Positions 16,093-25,141 are shown, numbered from the stretch's first letter. The stretch: DNA of 64,000 nucleotides from Pontibacter pudoricolor (GCF_010092985.1 NZ_CP048106.1:1178001-1242000), one strand, 5' to 3'. Numbers and translations are program-made. The notes: generated from the sequence alone by a model not told the origin.

Positions 16093-17241
16093 ATGGAACA
16101 AATCGATAAGCAATTAAGCTTTAAAATAAGGTTGTTATCGTTAGTTTCAATGATACTGGTAGTTTATGTGCATGCGTATACACTGGATCTGAATGGTTAT
16201 GCCGGAGCGTTAACAGAACATAAAAACTACAATACTTTTATTCAGGATTTTATCTCGCATGGTGTTGCCCGTGTGGCTACTCCTCTGTTCTTTACCGTTT
16301 CAGGGTTTCTTTTCTTTATCGGGTTTAAACCAAAAGCGGCAGTTATTCTGCAAAAAATAAATAAACGGATTTCGTCCCTGCTTATACCTTTTCTGCTTTG
16401 GTCAGCGTTTGGTATTGGTCTCTATTATGTCTTACAGCTTTTCCCACCCATTACACCATACTTCCCGAACAGAATTATCCGGGATATGAGCTTTGAGCAG
16501 TTGCTTACTACCCTTGTATTGCATCCTATACCCTATCAGTTGTGGTTCCTGCGCGACCTGATGATACTTGCCCTGGTGGCTCCGGCAGTCTGGCTCTTTG
16601 TAAAATACCTGCAGGAAAATTTCCTGGCGCTGTTGGCTGTTACGTGGTTCGCTGACCTTGATTTCGGAATTTTTGTTTCCGAGTCGCTGCTTTTTTTCTC
16701 CTTGGGATGTTATCTGAAACTCAATCCTGACCTGGTTGCAAAATTAAAAACCAACTATAACTTTTTACCGGTTCTGCTTGGTTGGTTAGGCTTACTAATC
16801 TTTAAAACGGAACTGAGTTTTCTGGGCTACGACAACCAACTGGTTTTAATGTTGCTGCACAAACTGGCTATAGTTACAGGATTTGTAGCAACCTGGCAAT
16901 GCATAAATAGAGTAGTGGATAAAACGCGGATTGTTAACCGTAAGTGGCTTTTCAGTGCTGTTTCGCCTTTCTTTATCTATGCCTTCCATGAGCCGCTGCT
17001 AACCATTTGCAAGAAGGGGCTTTTATTGATACTATACTCCGGCACTGATATTACCTCGCTTCTTGTGTACCTGTTCGCTCCTATAGTTGTGATACTGGCA
17101 AGCATAATGGCAGGCGAAATACTGCGGAGAACAACACCCGGCTTTTTCCAGGTAATCACCGGTAACCGCGATAAACCTGCTGAAAGCCCATTAGTTAATA
17201 CCCCGGCGCAGACACAGCTACTGGTTAAAACGCAGGCATAG
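16093..17241 (+). CDS. Acyltransferase 3 family membrane protein
   Basis: 382 residues, about ten membrane helices. The acyltransferase_3 N-terminal signature is present (LLSLVSMILVVYVHAY with the putative catalytic His, then TPLFFTVSGFLFF). Later segments are WFLRDLMILALVAPAVW and PFFIYAFHEPLL. Members O-acylate sugars of exported polysaccharides or lipids at the inner membrane; the acceptor here is unknown. The gene is isolated and ends in a terminator shared with the convergent SDR gene. Confidence 0.87.
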   Translation: MEQIDKQLSFKIRLLSLVSMILVVYVHAYTLDLNGYAGALTEHKNYNTFIQDFISHGVARVATPLFFTVSGFLFFIGFKPKAAVILQKINKRISSLLIPFLLWSAFGIGLYYVLQLFPPITPYFPNRIIRDMSFEQLLTTLVLHPIPYQLWFLRDLMILALVAPAVWLFVKYLQENFLALLAVTWFADLDFGIFVSESLLFFSLGCYLKLNPDLVAKLKTNYNFLPVLLGWLGLLIFKTELSFLGYDNQLVLMLLHKLAIVTGFVATWQCINRVVDKTRIVNRKWLFSAVSPFFIYAFHEPLLTICKKGLLLILYSGTDITSLLVYLFAPIVVILASIMAGEILRRTTPGFFQVITGNRDKPAESPLVNTPAQTQLLVKTQA

Positions 17242-17280
17242 TGTTTAAACTATAACTTAACCGGCAGCTATCCCTATACA

Positions 17281-17316
17281 AAAAAAGCAGCGCCGGTTAT
17301 GGCGCTGCTTTTTTAT
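17281..17316. terminator. Bidirectional terminator
   Basis: AAAAAAGCAGCGCC (17281-17294) pairs with GGCGCTGCTTTTTT (17301-17314) between converging genes. Confidence 0.88.
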
Positions 17317-17338
17317 TAGCTAAACTATAGAACTATAG

Positions 17339-18211
17339 TTACTGACCTTTGCCGCGCATCTGCTTTTCCATCGCATCCCACATTTCCTGCGGAATCATAT
17401 CAAAGGAATTGAACTCACCTGCACCATACAGCCATTCGCCGCCATCAATCGTTACTACTTCCCCATTCACAAAAGAAGCATAATCAGATACCAGGTAAGC
17501 AGCTAAATTGGCCAGTTCCTGATGTTCTCCAAAACGGCCTACAGGTATGCGTTTCAATGGGTCTAGTTTATCGGCCAGCTGTTTCGGGAACAGGCGTGTC
17601 CAGGCGCCCTCTGTTGGGAATGGACCTGGCGCAATAGCGTTGGAACGGATACCATATTTGGCCCACTCAGATGCCAGCGAGCGCGTCATGGCCAGCACAC
17701 CGGCTTTAGCACAAGCCGATGGCACCACATAACCTGATCCAGTCCAGGCATAGGTGGTAACTATGTTCAGTATGGTTGCAGGTTGCTTCTTTTCTATCCA
17801 ATGCTTGCCTAAAGCCAGTGTGCAGTTGTAGCTTCCTTTCAGTACTATATCTGTAATCACGTCAAACGCTTTGTGGCTCAGGCGCTCGGTTGGGCTTACA
17901 AAGTTGCCGGCTGCGTTATTCACCAGCACATCTACGCTGCCAAACTTATCTATAGTTGCCTGCAGCATGGCTCCTATCTCGTTGTACTTGCGCACGTCGC
18001 AGGCTATAGGCAAAACTTGTCCGCCGGTTTCCTGCATCAGTTCTTCAGCTGCTTTTTGGAGCACATCCATTTTGCGGCTGCAGATAACGGCGTTGGCGCC
18101 CAGTTCCAGAAAATACTTCACCATAGAGCGGCCAAGCCCGGTGCCGCCGCCTGTAACTATAATTGTTTTACCTTGCAGGGCACCTTCTTTCAGCATTGGT
18201 TCTGCCTTCAT
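17339..18211 (-). CDS. SDR oxidoreductase, 2,4-dienoyl-CoA reductase-like
   Basis: 290 residues, Rossmann short-chain dehydrogenase. The cofactor motif TGGGTGLG lies near residues 20-27, NNAAGNF near 100, and the active-site region reads VPSACAKAGVLAMTRSLASEW. The usual catalytic Tyr of YxxxK is replaced (SACAK, Lys kept), as in the dienoyl/trans-enoyl-CoA reductase branch. PGPFPTEGAWTRLFP also points to that branch. A role in beta-oxidation of unsaturated fatty acids is therefore likely. The start is ATG at 18211; a second ATG at residue 5 is possible. Confidence 0.87.
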   Translation of the reverse strand: MKAEPMLKEGALQGKTIIVTGGGTGLGRSMVKYFLELGANAVICSRKMDVLQKAAEELMQETGGQVLPIACDVRKYNEIGAMLQATIDKFGSVDVLVNNAAGNFVSPTERLSHKAFDVITDIVLKGSYNCTLALGKHWIEKKQPATILNIVTTYAWTGSGYVVPSACAKAGVLAMTRSLASEWAKYGIRSNAIAPGPFPTEGAWTRLFPKQLADKLDPLKRIPVGRFGEHQELANLAAYLVSDYASFVNGEVVTIDGGEWLYGAGEFNSFDMIPQEMWDAMEKQMRGKGQ

Positions 18212-18338
18212 AACAAATTTTCAGTTTAAAGTTAGATCAGCTTCGTATAATAGCTGCACCATTGGTGTTTGCTAAATATAAGCAAGCATATTGGTAATTT
18301 TTCACAAAGTACGATCCTTTTGAAAACTATACTTCCTT

Positions 18339-18742
18339 ATGAGCAAAGAGCAACTAGAAAATGAGTTAAAGCCGTTATTTGATGGGCTAATGATGCGCAG
18401 CGAAACTGATAGCCCATTTGAGTTCTATTATTTTGAAAACACCCAGAACCTGCCTCTGAACAAAGATACCGTCGCAACATTAGCAGGTAAATCCGGCGGG
18501 TCAGAAATCAAGACCGAAGAACTGGACTACTTTTTCAGAAACATGGTGCGCCTGTACCCGAAGATGGCGAAGAGCGAAAACAGGAAGTGAAAAGGTATAA
18601 GCAACTGCAACAAAAACTGCAAGAGCTACTGCAGGATGTGCAAGTTTACAAAGCTGATGAGATCAGCGTTACAGTTTATATTTTAGGCAAAACGCAGGAA
18701 GGCGACTTTGCCGGATTAAGAACTATAGTTGTAGAGACCTGA
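18339..18742 (+). pseudogene. Nuclease A inhibitor (NuiA)-like gene, frameshifted
   Basis: The first frame gives 83 residues (LFDGLMMRSETDSPFEFYYF and following) and stops at 18590. The other half of the family, ending VYKADEISVTVYILGKTQEG, DFAGLRTIVVET, continues in the -1 frame to the TGA at 18740-18742. The join is best explained by loss of one G in ATGG|CGAAG near 18566. Restoring it would read PKMGEERKQEVKRYKQL, as in NuiA-type proteins. NuiA blocks DRGH-type non-specific nucleases, and such a nuclease lies next door on the opposite strand. It could also be a sequencing error. Confidence 0.75.
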
Positions 18743-18746
18743 AAAC

Positions 18747-18778
18747 AAAACAGCCCGGCAATTAACCGGGCTGTTTTA
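18747..18778. terminator. Bidirectional terminator between nuiA-like and nuclease genes
   Basis: AAAACAGCCCGG (18747-18758) pairs with CCGGGCTGTTTT (18766-18777), a 12-bp perfect stem. Confidence 0.87.
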
Positions 18779-18803
18779 GTGTAACTGGATTTAGGGTTTG
18801 GGT

Positions 18804-19691
18804 TTACGAAGTAGGGCCGTTATCTACGCGAGCCTCAATCACACTTTGTACAGTGCTCGAAACATTCGATAAAATATTGTAACCCGTGCTAGATTCGATG
18901 GCATCTACGGTAGTGCGGTATCCACCCCAACTGCTGCTGATAGATGTTGAGTTCGGGGTATCAATTGCGATAACACGGGTGCCTGTAGTAACACGGGCAG
19001 CATCGCCGGTACCAACCGGTAACACCACTATAACTTTCCAGATGCGGTTTGGTACAGTAACTTTGCCACCGGCCAGTGTAGTTTTGTAACCTGCGCTTCC
19101 AGTTCCGCCTGTACCATAGCTCCCCATAATAATGTATAGTTCGTTACCCTGGTTTACTAATGTGCGGCAGTAGTTTTCAAGGTTTGCCCACGTCTGCTGG
19201 TTATTGGTTGGTGCTTGCGGAATCATGTTGCTCATCAGGAAAGTAGCCGAGTTGTCGGTAACGGTTAGGGTACGATCAGCTGAAGGCGTATTATGACCAC
19301 GGTCGAAACCGCTACCAGTGTAATCGGCAGGCGTAACACGGTAGAATGCAGTAGGCAGTGAGTTATCTGCCCTGAAATCGTCCTGGCGTGGCGTGCTGCC
19401 CAGCCAAGCGCTGCTTAAATGCCAGCTTACCCAATTTGGCGTACCGCGGTAGCTGTTGTACGACATAGAGAACTGGCTTTTGTTGATCAGGTAATTAGAG
19501 TAACTGGTTCCGGCTCCGCTTGGGTTACCCATCGCCAGGTTGCTATCTTTTGTAGCGGTGGCATTTGCTACTTTCGACACTCCCTCGAGGTCTTTTACAA
19601 CTCCATCGGGTTGCACATTGTCCTTCGAACAGGACACAAGCATCAGGCCCGCGAAGGCAAGATACAGTACGCGGTGTAAAGATTTTTTCAT
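18804..19691 (-). CDS. DNA/RNA non-specific endonuclease lipoprotein (NucA/EndoG type)
   Basis: 295 residues with a lipoprotein signal (LVSC, Cys21), so it is lipid-anchored in the envelope. The beta-beta-alpha-metal motif is DRGHNTPSADR with His133 as general base, followed by SNMIPQAPTNNQQTWANLE, which carries the metal-binding Asn. This family degrades single- and double-stranded DNA and RNA using a divalent ion. The convergent neighbour is a broken NuiA-type inhibitor gene, mirroring the NucA/NuiA pair of Anabaena. Confidence 0.92.
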   Translation of the reverse strand: MKKSLHRVLYLAFAGLMLVSCSKDNVQPDGVVKDLEGVSKVANATATKDSNLAMGNPSGAGTSYSNYLINKSQFSMSYNSYRGTPNWVSWHLSSAWLGSTPRQDDFRADNSLPTAFYRVTPADYTGSGFDRGHNTPSADRTLTVTDNSATFLMSNMIPQAPTNNQQTWANLENYCRTLVNQGNELYIIMGSYGTGGTGSAGYKTTLAGGKVTVPNRIWKVIVVLPVGTGDAARVTTGTRVIAIDTPNSTSISSSWGGYRTTVDAIESSTGYNILSNVSSTVQSVIEARVDNGPTS

Positions 19692-19977
19692 TTAGATATA
19701 GGGTTGATTTAGGTATTAAAGATGGCAGGTTGCCACGGATTCATACTTATCCGAATATTAATTTTTTGTTATATAACCCGAAGTTCTTTCTTTCCTTATA
19801 TGCCGGTTGGTTAATATTCAAAAACTGCTTGCTATAGTGTTGATAATCAACCTATAACAATGTTACAACATTGATAAAACATGCTTTAGTTGCCTGTTTA
19901 CCAGTCTATAAATAAGTGCCGGTTATCCGGAAATAAACAGATGCAGGAGAGCCAGAGCAACAGGAAAAGATTATGAT

Positions 19978-21435
19978 TCAAAAATGATCCTGCATCAGTT
20001 TGCGGAAAGCGATAATCCCGCTCAGGCAAACACCAACTATACCCTGACCAGGATATACGGTATCACCACATACATAAGCTCCTTTATGGTCCAGGCGGGC
20101 ATCTTTCATTTGCCATGGTTTAATGCGGTTGTATTGCGGGTAACCCCCTACTGCTCCATAGGCCCTGCCTGTCCAGAATTGCCAGGCGCCCGGTGTGGCA
20201 GACTGGTAACAAATAATATCTTCAGGCATTACAAGTTCAGCTTGTGCCAGCCTAGCTAATATGGCTTTTTCGATGATCTGCTTATTGTGGATGATCGTAT
20301 TTTGCGGGCGGGCAATGTGGGTGCTGATACTGGTGACTTGCTCCCCTTCCGGTGCCCGAAGCGTGTCTGCCGGGTGACTGAAACTGATAAAAATGCTTTT
20401 GCTTCCGATTACTGGCAGGCCACCTGCAACATGCAGCTGATGATGAAGCGTCGACAGATTCCGCTTTTTTCTGAGCACCAGGCTCATTGTGAAAGCACCG
20501 TTTAACTCCCTGGAAGGTAAAATATATTGCTGTAACCTCTTTTTTATAGTTGGGTTTTCAAACAAGTATTGTGTGTTGTTGAGCGGCACGCCACTTATCA
20601 CAAAGCGGCTGGTAAATTCTCCTTTTGTAGTTATAGATCTATAGTTGCCATTTCCTGGAATAATACGTGTTACTTCATGCCCGTATTTTATAGTTGCGCC
20701 ATTCGCTAAGCTATAGTTAAGTACAGGCTTTACCAGGTTTATCAAGCCGCCATCAACGTAATAGTTGCCAAACAGGGTGTAACATAAGGCCGTAGCCCCG
20801 AAAAGCTCATTCACTTCTCCCAGGTAATTCTGGGCTGTTATCAGCAGCTGTTCATTTACAAAATCAACAAACAACTTATTATCCAGCAGGTTAAAGCGCT
20901 TTAGTACATTTTCCATTGTCCGGAAAGCGCCGGGTATAAGTTGCAATTGTGCAGGCCGGAAGGAAGTAAATGCCTGTAAGAAATCTTGAAAATTTGAGAA
21001 CGGAAAGCTTTGCTGCTGCAGCGAAACGCGCCATACCTGTTTGCTGAAATTATAACAATGCTCCCAGAAAGCGCGCTGGCCAGGCTTCCCGAAAACCCGT
21101 TCTGCTTCAGCAATCCATTGTTCCATATCCGGGTAGCGTGTAACAATTTCGCCGTTGGATAACTGTACCTGCATGGGTACTTCCAGTTTACGCAGGTTTG
21201 GTAGTTGTATGCCGGTTTCATCGAGCAGGTAACGTAGAGGCATGTTGTCGTCCAGGCCAACCAAAGTGGTAGCACCCGTCTCAAACCAGTATCCTTGCCG
21301 TTTATAAGTTGTAGCGCAGCCGCCCGGGTATTTGGCCTGTTCCAGTATACAGACACTTAGCCCGCGTTTGCACAACAATGCCGCCGCTGATAGCGCGCCA
21401 AAACCAGAACCGATTACCACTACATCGTACTGCAT
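19978..21435 (-). CDS. FAD-dependent desaturase/isomerase, carotenoid (CrtI/CrtISO-like)
   Basis: 485 residues. The N-terminal dinucleotide fold is clear (YDVVVIGSGFGALSAAALL, then LEQAKYPGGCATTYKRQGY), and the C-terminus has the FAD motif (YVCGDTVYPGQGIVGVCLSG). The pattern fits the phytoene desaturase / carotenoid isomerase / retinol saturase superfamily. The exact substrate is uncertain, since no other carotenoid genes are nearby. It is a single gene divergent from the YeeZ-like gene. Confidence 0.82.
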   Translation of the reverse strand: MQYDVVVIGSGFGALSAAALLCKRGLSVCILEQAKYPGGCATTYKRQGYWFETGATTLVGLDDNMPLRYLLDETGIQLPNLRKLEVPMQVQLSNGEIVTRYPDMEQWIAEAERVFGKPGQRAFWEHCYNFSKQVWRVSLQQQSFPFSNFQDFLQAFTSFRPAQLQLIPGAFRTMENVLKRFNLLDNKLFVDFVNEQLLITAQNYLGEVNELFGATALCYTLFGNYYVDGGLINLVKPVLNYSLANGATIKYGHEVTRIIPGNGNYRSITTKGEFTSRFVISGVPLNNTQYLFENPTIKKRLQQYILPSRELNGAFTMSLVLRKKRNLSTLHHQLHVAGGLPVIGSKSIFISFSHPADTLRAPEGEQVTSISTHIARPQNTIIHNKQIIEKAILARLAQAELVMPEDIICYQSATPGAWQFWTGRAYGAVGGYPQYNRIKPWQMKDARLDHKGAYVCGDTVYPGQGIVGVCLSGIIAFRKLMQDHF

Positions 21436-21535
21436 TTATGTGAATTTTGCTTTGGATGGCTTTATAGTGCAACTTTACTTCCCGGAAGCTGTAACAGGAT
21501 GCCTGTGCATTTGTTATAAACTATAAACGAACTAC

Positions 21536-22363
21536 ATGAGCGAGAAAGCTGATATCAGCATATTAGGTTGTGGCTGGCTGGGCCTGCCTTTAGCGGAGAC
21601 ATTGGTAAATTCAGGCAAACGGGTGAAAGGCTCTACCACCTCCCCTGCAAAACTGGAAATACTCGAGCAGAAAGGCATACAACCTTACCTGGTGAACCTG
21701 CAACCCGAAGCAGTGGACGAAATGGCTCTGGCTGATTTCCTGGAAGCGGATGTGCTTGTACTGAACATACCGCCTAAACTGCGCTCCGATGGTGGAAGCA
21801 ATTACCTGGAACAATTAAACCTGCTCTTAAAGGCCATGCTGGATTCGCCGGTTAAGAAGGTATTATTTGCCTCCTCTACCTCCGTGTATAACGACCTGAA
21901 CCGTATCGTTACAGAAGAAGATACAGCACTTACAAAAGAAAGTGATCCAGGCTATGCCCTGCTGCGTGCTGAAAAGCTGTTTATGGACCGCGAAGAGTGG
22001 CTGACAACTATAGTTCGGTTTGCCGGACTGGTTGGCGAAGACCGCAGACCGGGCAGATTTATGGCTGGTAAAAAAGATGTGCCGGGTGGCGATGCACCTG
22101 TTAACCTCATTCACCGGGAAGATTGTGTGTTGATACTGAAGCGCATTATAGAACAGGAAAAGTGGGGCGAAATTTACAATGCCTGCTCCGACGTGCACCC
22201 CATGCGCAAAGACTTTTACCCTGCCGCTACTATGGCCCTTGACCTGGAGCCTCCAACCTTCCTGGAAATGGCGGAAACAAACTTTAAGCTCATCAGCAAC
22301 CAGAAACTGAAAGATGATCTGCCGTACGTATTCCAGTACCCCGACCCCATGCACTTCTTTTAG
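21536..22363 (+). CDS. NAD(P)-binding SDR, YeeZ-like
   Basis: 275 residues. The N-terminus ISILGCGWLGLPLAETLVNS is the atypical Rossmann motif (GxGxxG) of YeeZ-type extended SDR proteins. FASSTSVYND and LRAEKLF correspond to the active-site Ser and a degenerate YxxxK position. YeeZ-like proteins have no settled substrate. It is followed by a YhiN-like flavoprotein that has its own -7 element overlapping this gene's stop codon. Confidence 0.82.
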   Translation: MSEKADISILGCGWLGLPLAETLVNSGKRVKGSTTSPAKLEILEQKGIQPYLVNLQPEAVDEMALADFLEADVLVLNIPPKLRSDGGSNYLEQLNLLLKAMLDSPVKKVLFASSTSVYNDLNRIVTEEDTALTKESDPGYALLRAEKLFMDREEWLTTIVRFAGLVGEDRRPGRFMAGKKDVPGGDAPVNLIHREDCVLILKRIIEQEKWGEIYNACSDVHPMRKDFYPAATMALDLEPPTFLEMAETNFKLISNQKLKDDLPYVFQYPDPMHFF

Positions 22364-22371
22364 TATCTTTG
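22364..22371 (+). promoter_or_regulatory. -7 element before the YhiN-like gene
   Basis: TATCTTTG matches TAnnTTTG and begins directly after the YeeZ-like stop codon, 109 bases before the next ATG. It would leave a leader of about 100 bases rich in TTAAATGG-like repeats. Confidence 0.45.
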
Positions 22372-22479
22372 TTGATTAAATGGTTAAATGGCTGCATTGT
22401 TAAATGGTTAATCTGTTTAATAACTCAACCTGTGCTCAACAATTAAGCAATTTAACCATCCGGCAATTAAAAAGTTAAA

Positions 22480-23715
22480 ATGAAAGTTATAGTTATCGGT
22501 GGTGGAGCTGCCGGTTTTTTTGGGGCGATAACGTGTGCACAGGCTAACCCTGATGCTGAAGTAGTGTTGCTCGAGAAAACAAACAAGTTGCTGGCAAAAG
22601 TACTGGTTTCAGGTGGCGGGCGCTGCAACGTAACGCACAACTGCTTTTCTCCTGGTCCATTGTCGCAACATTACCCGCGTGGGGCAAAACCACTTAAAGA
22701 AGCTTTTAAAACATTTGGTGCACAGGAAACGGTTACCTGGTTTGAACAACGGGGCGTAAAACTTAAAACTGAAGCCGATGGGCGTATGTTCCCGGTCACG
22801 GACAACTCTCAGACTATAGCGGATTGTTTGTTGCAGGAAGCCCGCAAAGCTGGGGTAACTATAAAAACAGGCGTTGGTGTTTCCCGCATTACTCCTCCTG
22901 ACCCAACTATAAACCAACTCAGCTTTATAGTTCACTTAAGTAACGGTACCGAACTAACAGCTGATGAAGTGTTAATCTGTACCGGTGGCAATCCTAAAGC
23001 AACCGGTTACGATTGGTTGCGAGAGCTTGGTCACCCGATACAGGAGCCTGTGCCTTCGCTATTTACCTTTAATGTGCCGGGAAACCCGCTAAAGGAGTTA
23101 ATGGGCATATCCGTACCTCACGCTAAAGTGCGCATAGCCGGCCAGAAACTGGAGTACGAAGGCCCGTTACTTATAACGCACTGGGGCTATAGTGGTCCGG
23201 CTGTACTGAAGTTGTCTGCCTGGGGTGCACGAATTTTCCATCAACAGAACTATAGTTTTACGGCACTTATAAACTGGATCCCAACACACTCCGAGGAAAG
23301 CCTTCGGACTGAATTACAGAACTATAGACAAGCGCATCCAAAAAAGACGGTAACTACCAATCCGCTCTTTAACCTGCCGCAACGCCTCTGGAAAGCATTA
23401 ACCACGCTAGCCGAAATTCAATCTGAAACAAAATGGGCAGAGATGCCAGCGAAAAACACAAATAAACTGGTAGAGGCGCTGCTCCGTATGGCTGTGGAGG
23501 TGAAAGGCAAAACCACATTTAAAGAAGAGTTTGTGACCTGTGGCGGCATAGACCTGAGCCATGTGAACATGAAAACCATGGAAAGCCGCCTGCACCCGGG
23601 TTTACATTTTGCCGGCGAAGTGCTGGACATTGATGGCATAACCGGTGGCTTTAATTTCCAGGCTGCCTGGACGACAGGCTACCTGGCGGGTAGTGCAATG
23701 GCGGCCAAACCATAA
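22480..23715 (+). CDS. HI0933/YhiN family flavoprotein
   Basis: 411 residues. It opens with the FAD-binding GxGxxG motif VIGGGAAGFFGAI, then LLAKVLVSGGGRCNVTHNC, the hallmark of HI0933-like (BaiN/YhiN) proteins. ICTGGNPKATG and a closing GEVLDIDGITGGFNFQAAW complete the signature. Members are cytosolic flavoproteins. Some clostridial relatives act in bile-acid reduction, but in most bacteria the substrate is unknown. Confidence 0.92.
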   Translation: MKVIVIGGGAAGFFGAITCAQANPDAEVVLLEKTNKLLAKVLVSGGGRCNVTHNCFSPGPLSQHYPRGAKPLKEAFKTFGAQETVTWFEQRGVKLKTEADGRMFPVTDNSQTIADCLLQEARKAGVTIKTGVGVSRITPPDPTINQLSFIVHLSNGTELTADEVLICTGGNPKATGYDWLRELGHPIQEPVPSLFTFNVPGNPLKELMGISVPHAKVRIAGQKLEYEGPLLITHWGYSGPAVLKLSAWGARIFHQQNYSFTALINWIPTHSEESLRTELQNYRQAHPKKTVTTNPLFNLPQRLWKALTTLAEIQSETKWAEMPAKNTNKLVEALLRMAVEVKGKTTFKEEFVTCGGIDLSHVNMKTMESRLHPGLHFAGEVLDIDGITGGFNFQAAWTTGYLAGSAMAAKP

Positions 23716-23782
23716 CCGCTCTGAGTAACTTTACGTTACGTATATGAGTAATATCGCATATAGTAACTAAACCTTCAAAACT

Positions 23783-24238
23783 ATGGAAATCAATAAAGAA
23801 GTATTCTCGACAGTGCACCACCTGATAGAAAGATGTAAGGATGGCGCCAAAGGATACAAAACTGCCGCTGAAGATGTGGAAGACAGAGACCTGAAAGAAT
23901 TATTTATGAAATACGCTGTGCAGCGCGATAGCATGATAACAGAACTACAGGCAGAACTTCATAAAATGGGTAAAACTGACGATGAGTCCAGTTCCCTGGA
24001 AGGTACTGTACACCGTATCTGGATCGACATCAAATCTGCCATCAGCTCAAAGGACAGGAAACGAATTCTGGAAGAATGCGAGCGTGGCGAAGACTATGCT
24101 GTTAAAGCGTTTGAAGAAGCCCGCCAGGCAGATTTACCAGGCAACCTGAAGCAGATTGTTGAGCAGCAGTACATTGATGTAAAGCATGCACATGATCATA
24201 TCCGTGCACTGCGCGATAAAGCCAGAAGCGAAGCGTAA
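23783..24238 (+). CDS. PA2169 family four-helix-bundle protein (DUF2383)
   Basis: 151 residues, entirely helical and highly charged. LIERCKDGAKGYKTAAEDVE, the central EGTVHRIWIDIKSAISSKD, and the final QQYIDVKHAHDHIRALRDKA match DUF2383. The His/Glu spacing resembles ferritin-like helices. The role is unknown, though relatives are often stress-induced. The unit is monocistronic with a UUCG-loop terminator. Confidence 0.88.
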   Translation: MEINKEVFSTVHHLIERCKDGAKGYKTAAEDVEDRDLKELFMKYAVQRDSMITELQAELHKMGKTDDESSSLEGTVHRIWIDIKSAISSKDRKRILEECERGEDYAVKAFEEARQADLPGNLKQIVEQQYIDVKHAHDHIRALRDKARSEA

Positions 24239-24264
24239 ACTATAGTTATAGTTTAATACATATG

Positions 24265-24289
24265 AAAAGGGGCTTCGGCTCCTTTTTTT
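24265..24289 (+). terminator. Terminator with TTCG tetraloop
   Basis: AAAAGGGGC (24265-24273), TTCG loop, GCTCCTTTT and a T run. One G-T wobble. Confidence 0.87.
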
Positions 24290-24294
24290 GTGGG

Positions 24295-24334
24295 TAACGT
24301 GCTAGGCTATGAGGTGGCATAGCTACCTTATAGG
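24295..24334 (-). other. Weak attC-like hairpin after the small orphan gene
   Basis: On the minus strand: CCTATAAG, GTA, GCTATG, ccacct, CATAGC, CTAGCAC, GTTA (TAAC at 24295-24298 on plus). It lies just downstream of the 106-residue ORF. The 6-bp inner stem is perfect and the outer arms are only partly complementary. Confidence 0.35.
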
Positions 24335-24358
24335 TGTTGTTGTACAATGTAGTTCTCT

Positions 24359-24679
24359 TTATTTTTCCTTGCCTTCGTTTTCTGTGCCTTCATCTGTTTC
24401 GTAGCAATTAAAAAGAAGAGAGTAACCATCTTTTAAGGCCTCATTGTAAAATTCAAGGTAATCTTCTTCTACATCATCAGGAGATTCAAAAACAAGGTAT
24501 TCATCTTCTAATTCATCTATTTTCCAGCCGTCATTCTCGATGTAGTACTTCGCTAATTCGAAGGCTCCATCTATGTCTGCATAATTGATGAACACCACTG
24601 CGTATGCACCTTCAACTTGCCCATATTTGCTGGAAGATTCTGTTGGTAAAACATGAGCATTTAATTGATACATATTCAT
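24359..24679 (-). CDS. Small acidic orphan protein, possible cassette gene
   Basis: 106 residues, rich in Asp, Glu and Tyr (ENDGWKIDELEDEYLVFESP, DDVEEDYLEFYNEA). It is likely cytosolic, with no signal peptide or helix-turn-helix. I do not recognise a family. Its ATG is 17 bases downstream of the 50-bp palindromic site copy B, read in the same direction, and an attC-like hairpin follows its stop. Size, orphan status and flanks resemble an integron cassette gene. An immunity-type protein is another possibility. Confidence 0.7.
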   Translation of the reverse strand: MNMYQLNAHVLPTESSSKYGQVEGAYAVVFINYADIDGAFELAKYYIENDGWKIDELEDEYLVFESPDDVEEDYLEFYNEALKDGYSLLFNCYETDEGTENEGKEK

Positions 24680-24695
24680 GACTTATATTTTGTAC

Positions 24696-24745
24696 AACTA
24701 TAGTATAACAGGAGTACCTACTCCTGTTAGCTGCACTATGTGTGG
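24696..24745 (-). repeat. Palindromic site, copy B
   Basis: The reverse complement matches 13301-13350 at 48 of 50 positions. The palindrome arms are 24706-24716 and 24719-24729 with CC centre on plus. An additional CTGCAC/GTGCAG stem follows at 24731-24753. It faces the 106-residue gene as copy A faces the cassette region. Confidence 0.85.
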
Positions 24746-24870
24746 AAGTGCAGTAACCGATCATAAACTATAAATTGGTGAATATTACCGGTAATCTAAT
24801 ACATAGTACAGCACTAATATAGTTTAATTCCTGAGAAGTTGAATGGTCGGGAACTATAGGAATAAAAAAT

Positions 24871-24905
24871 AAGAAGGGTTACATCCGTCTGATGTAACCC
24901 TTCTT
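24871..24905. other. Orphan 15-bp hairpin
   Basis: AAGAAGGGTTACATC (24871-24885) pairs perfectly with GATGTAACCCTTCTT (24891-24905). A-rich left and weak T-rich right flanks allow termination in either direction, but no gene ends next to it. It may end an unannotated small RNA. Confidence 0.55.
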
Positions 24906-25033
24906 ATAACTAACTGCGTGAGCAATTAGGTAATCTTCCAACCTTTTTATGATACTCCTTTTACGCCCTGTCTAAACCGAAGGTTATTGTTTACAGAAAA
25001 AATTCCGGAAAATTATCAACCAGGCCTAAAACA

Positions 25034-25062
25034 AATAAGCCGACGTTTCAAGTCGGCTTATT
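25034..25062 (-). terminator. Terminator of deaD
   Basis: AATAAGCCGAC (25034-25044) and GTCGGCTTATT (25052-25062) form an 11-bp stem about 80 bases past the deaD stop on the minus strand. Confidence 0.75.
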
Positions 25063-25141
25063 CTAACAGTTAATGAAGTTTTTAGGCTTCTAAAGCTGTA
25101 TAGTTATGTATACGCCTGTAGCAGGCAAAGGTTATTAATAA

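Larger units (their letters stand above)
24680..25141. other. 462-base intergenic region with palindromic site and hairpins
   Basis: It contains palindromic site copy B, a 15-bp perfect orphan hairpin (24871-24905) and the deaD terminator (25034-25062). No ORF is convincing. Confidence 0.65.
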
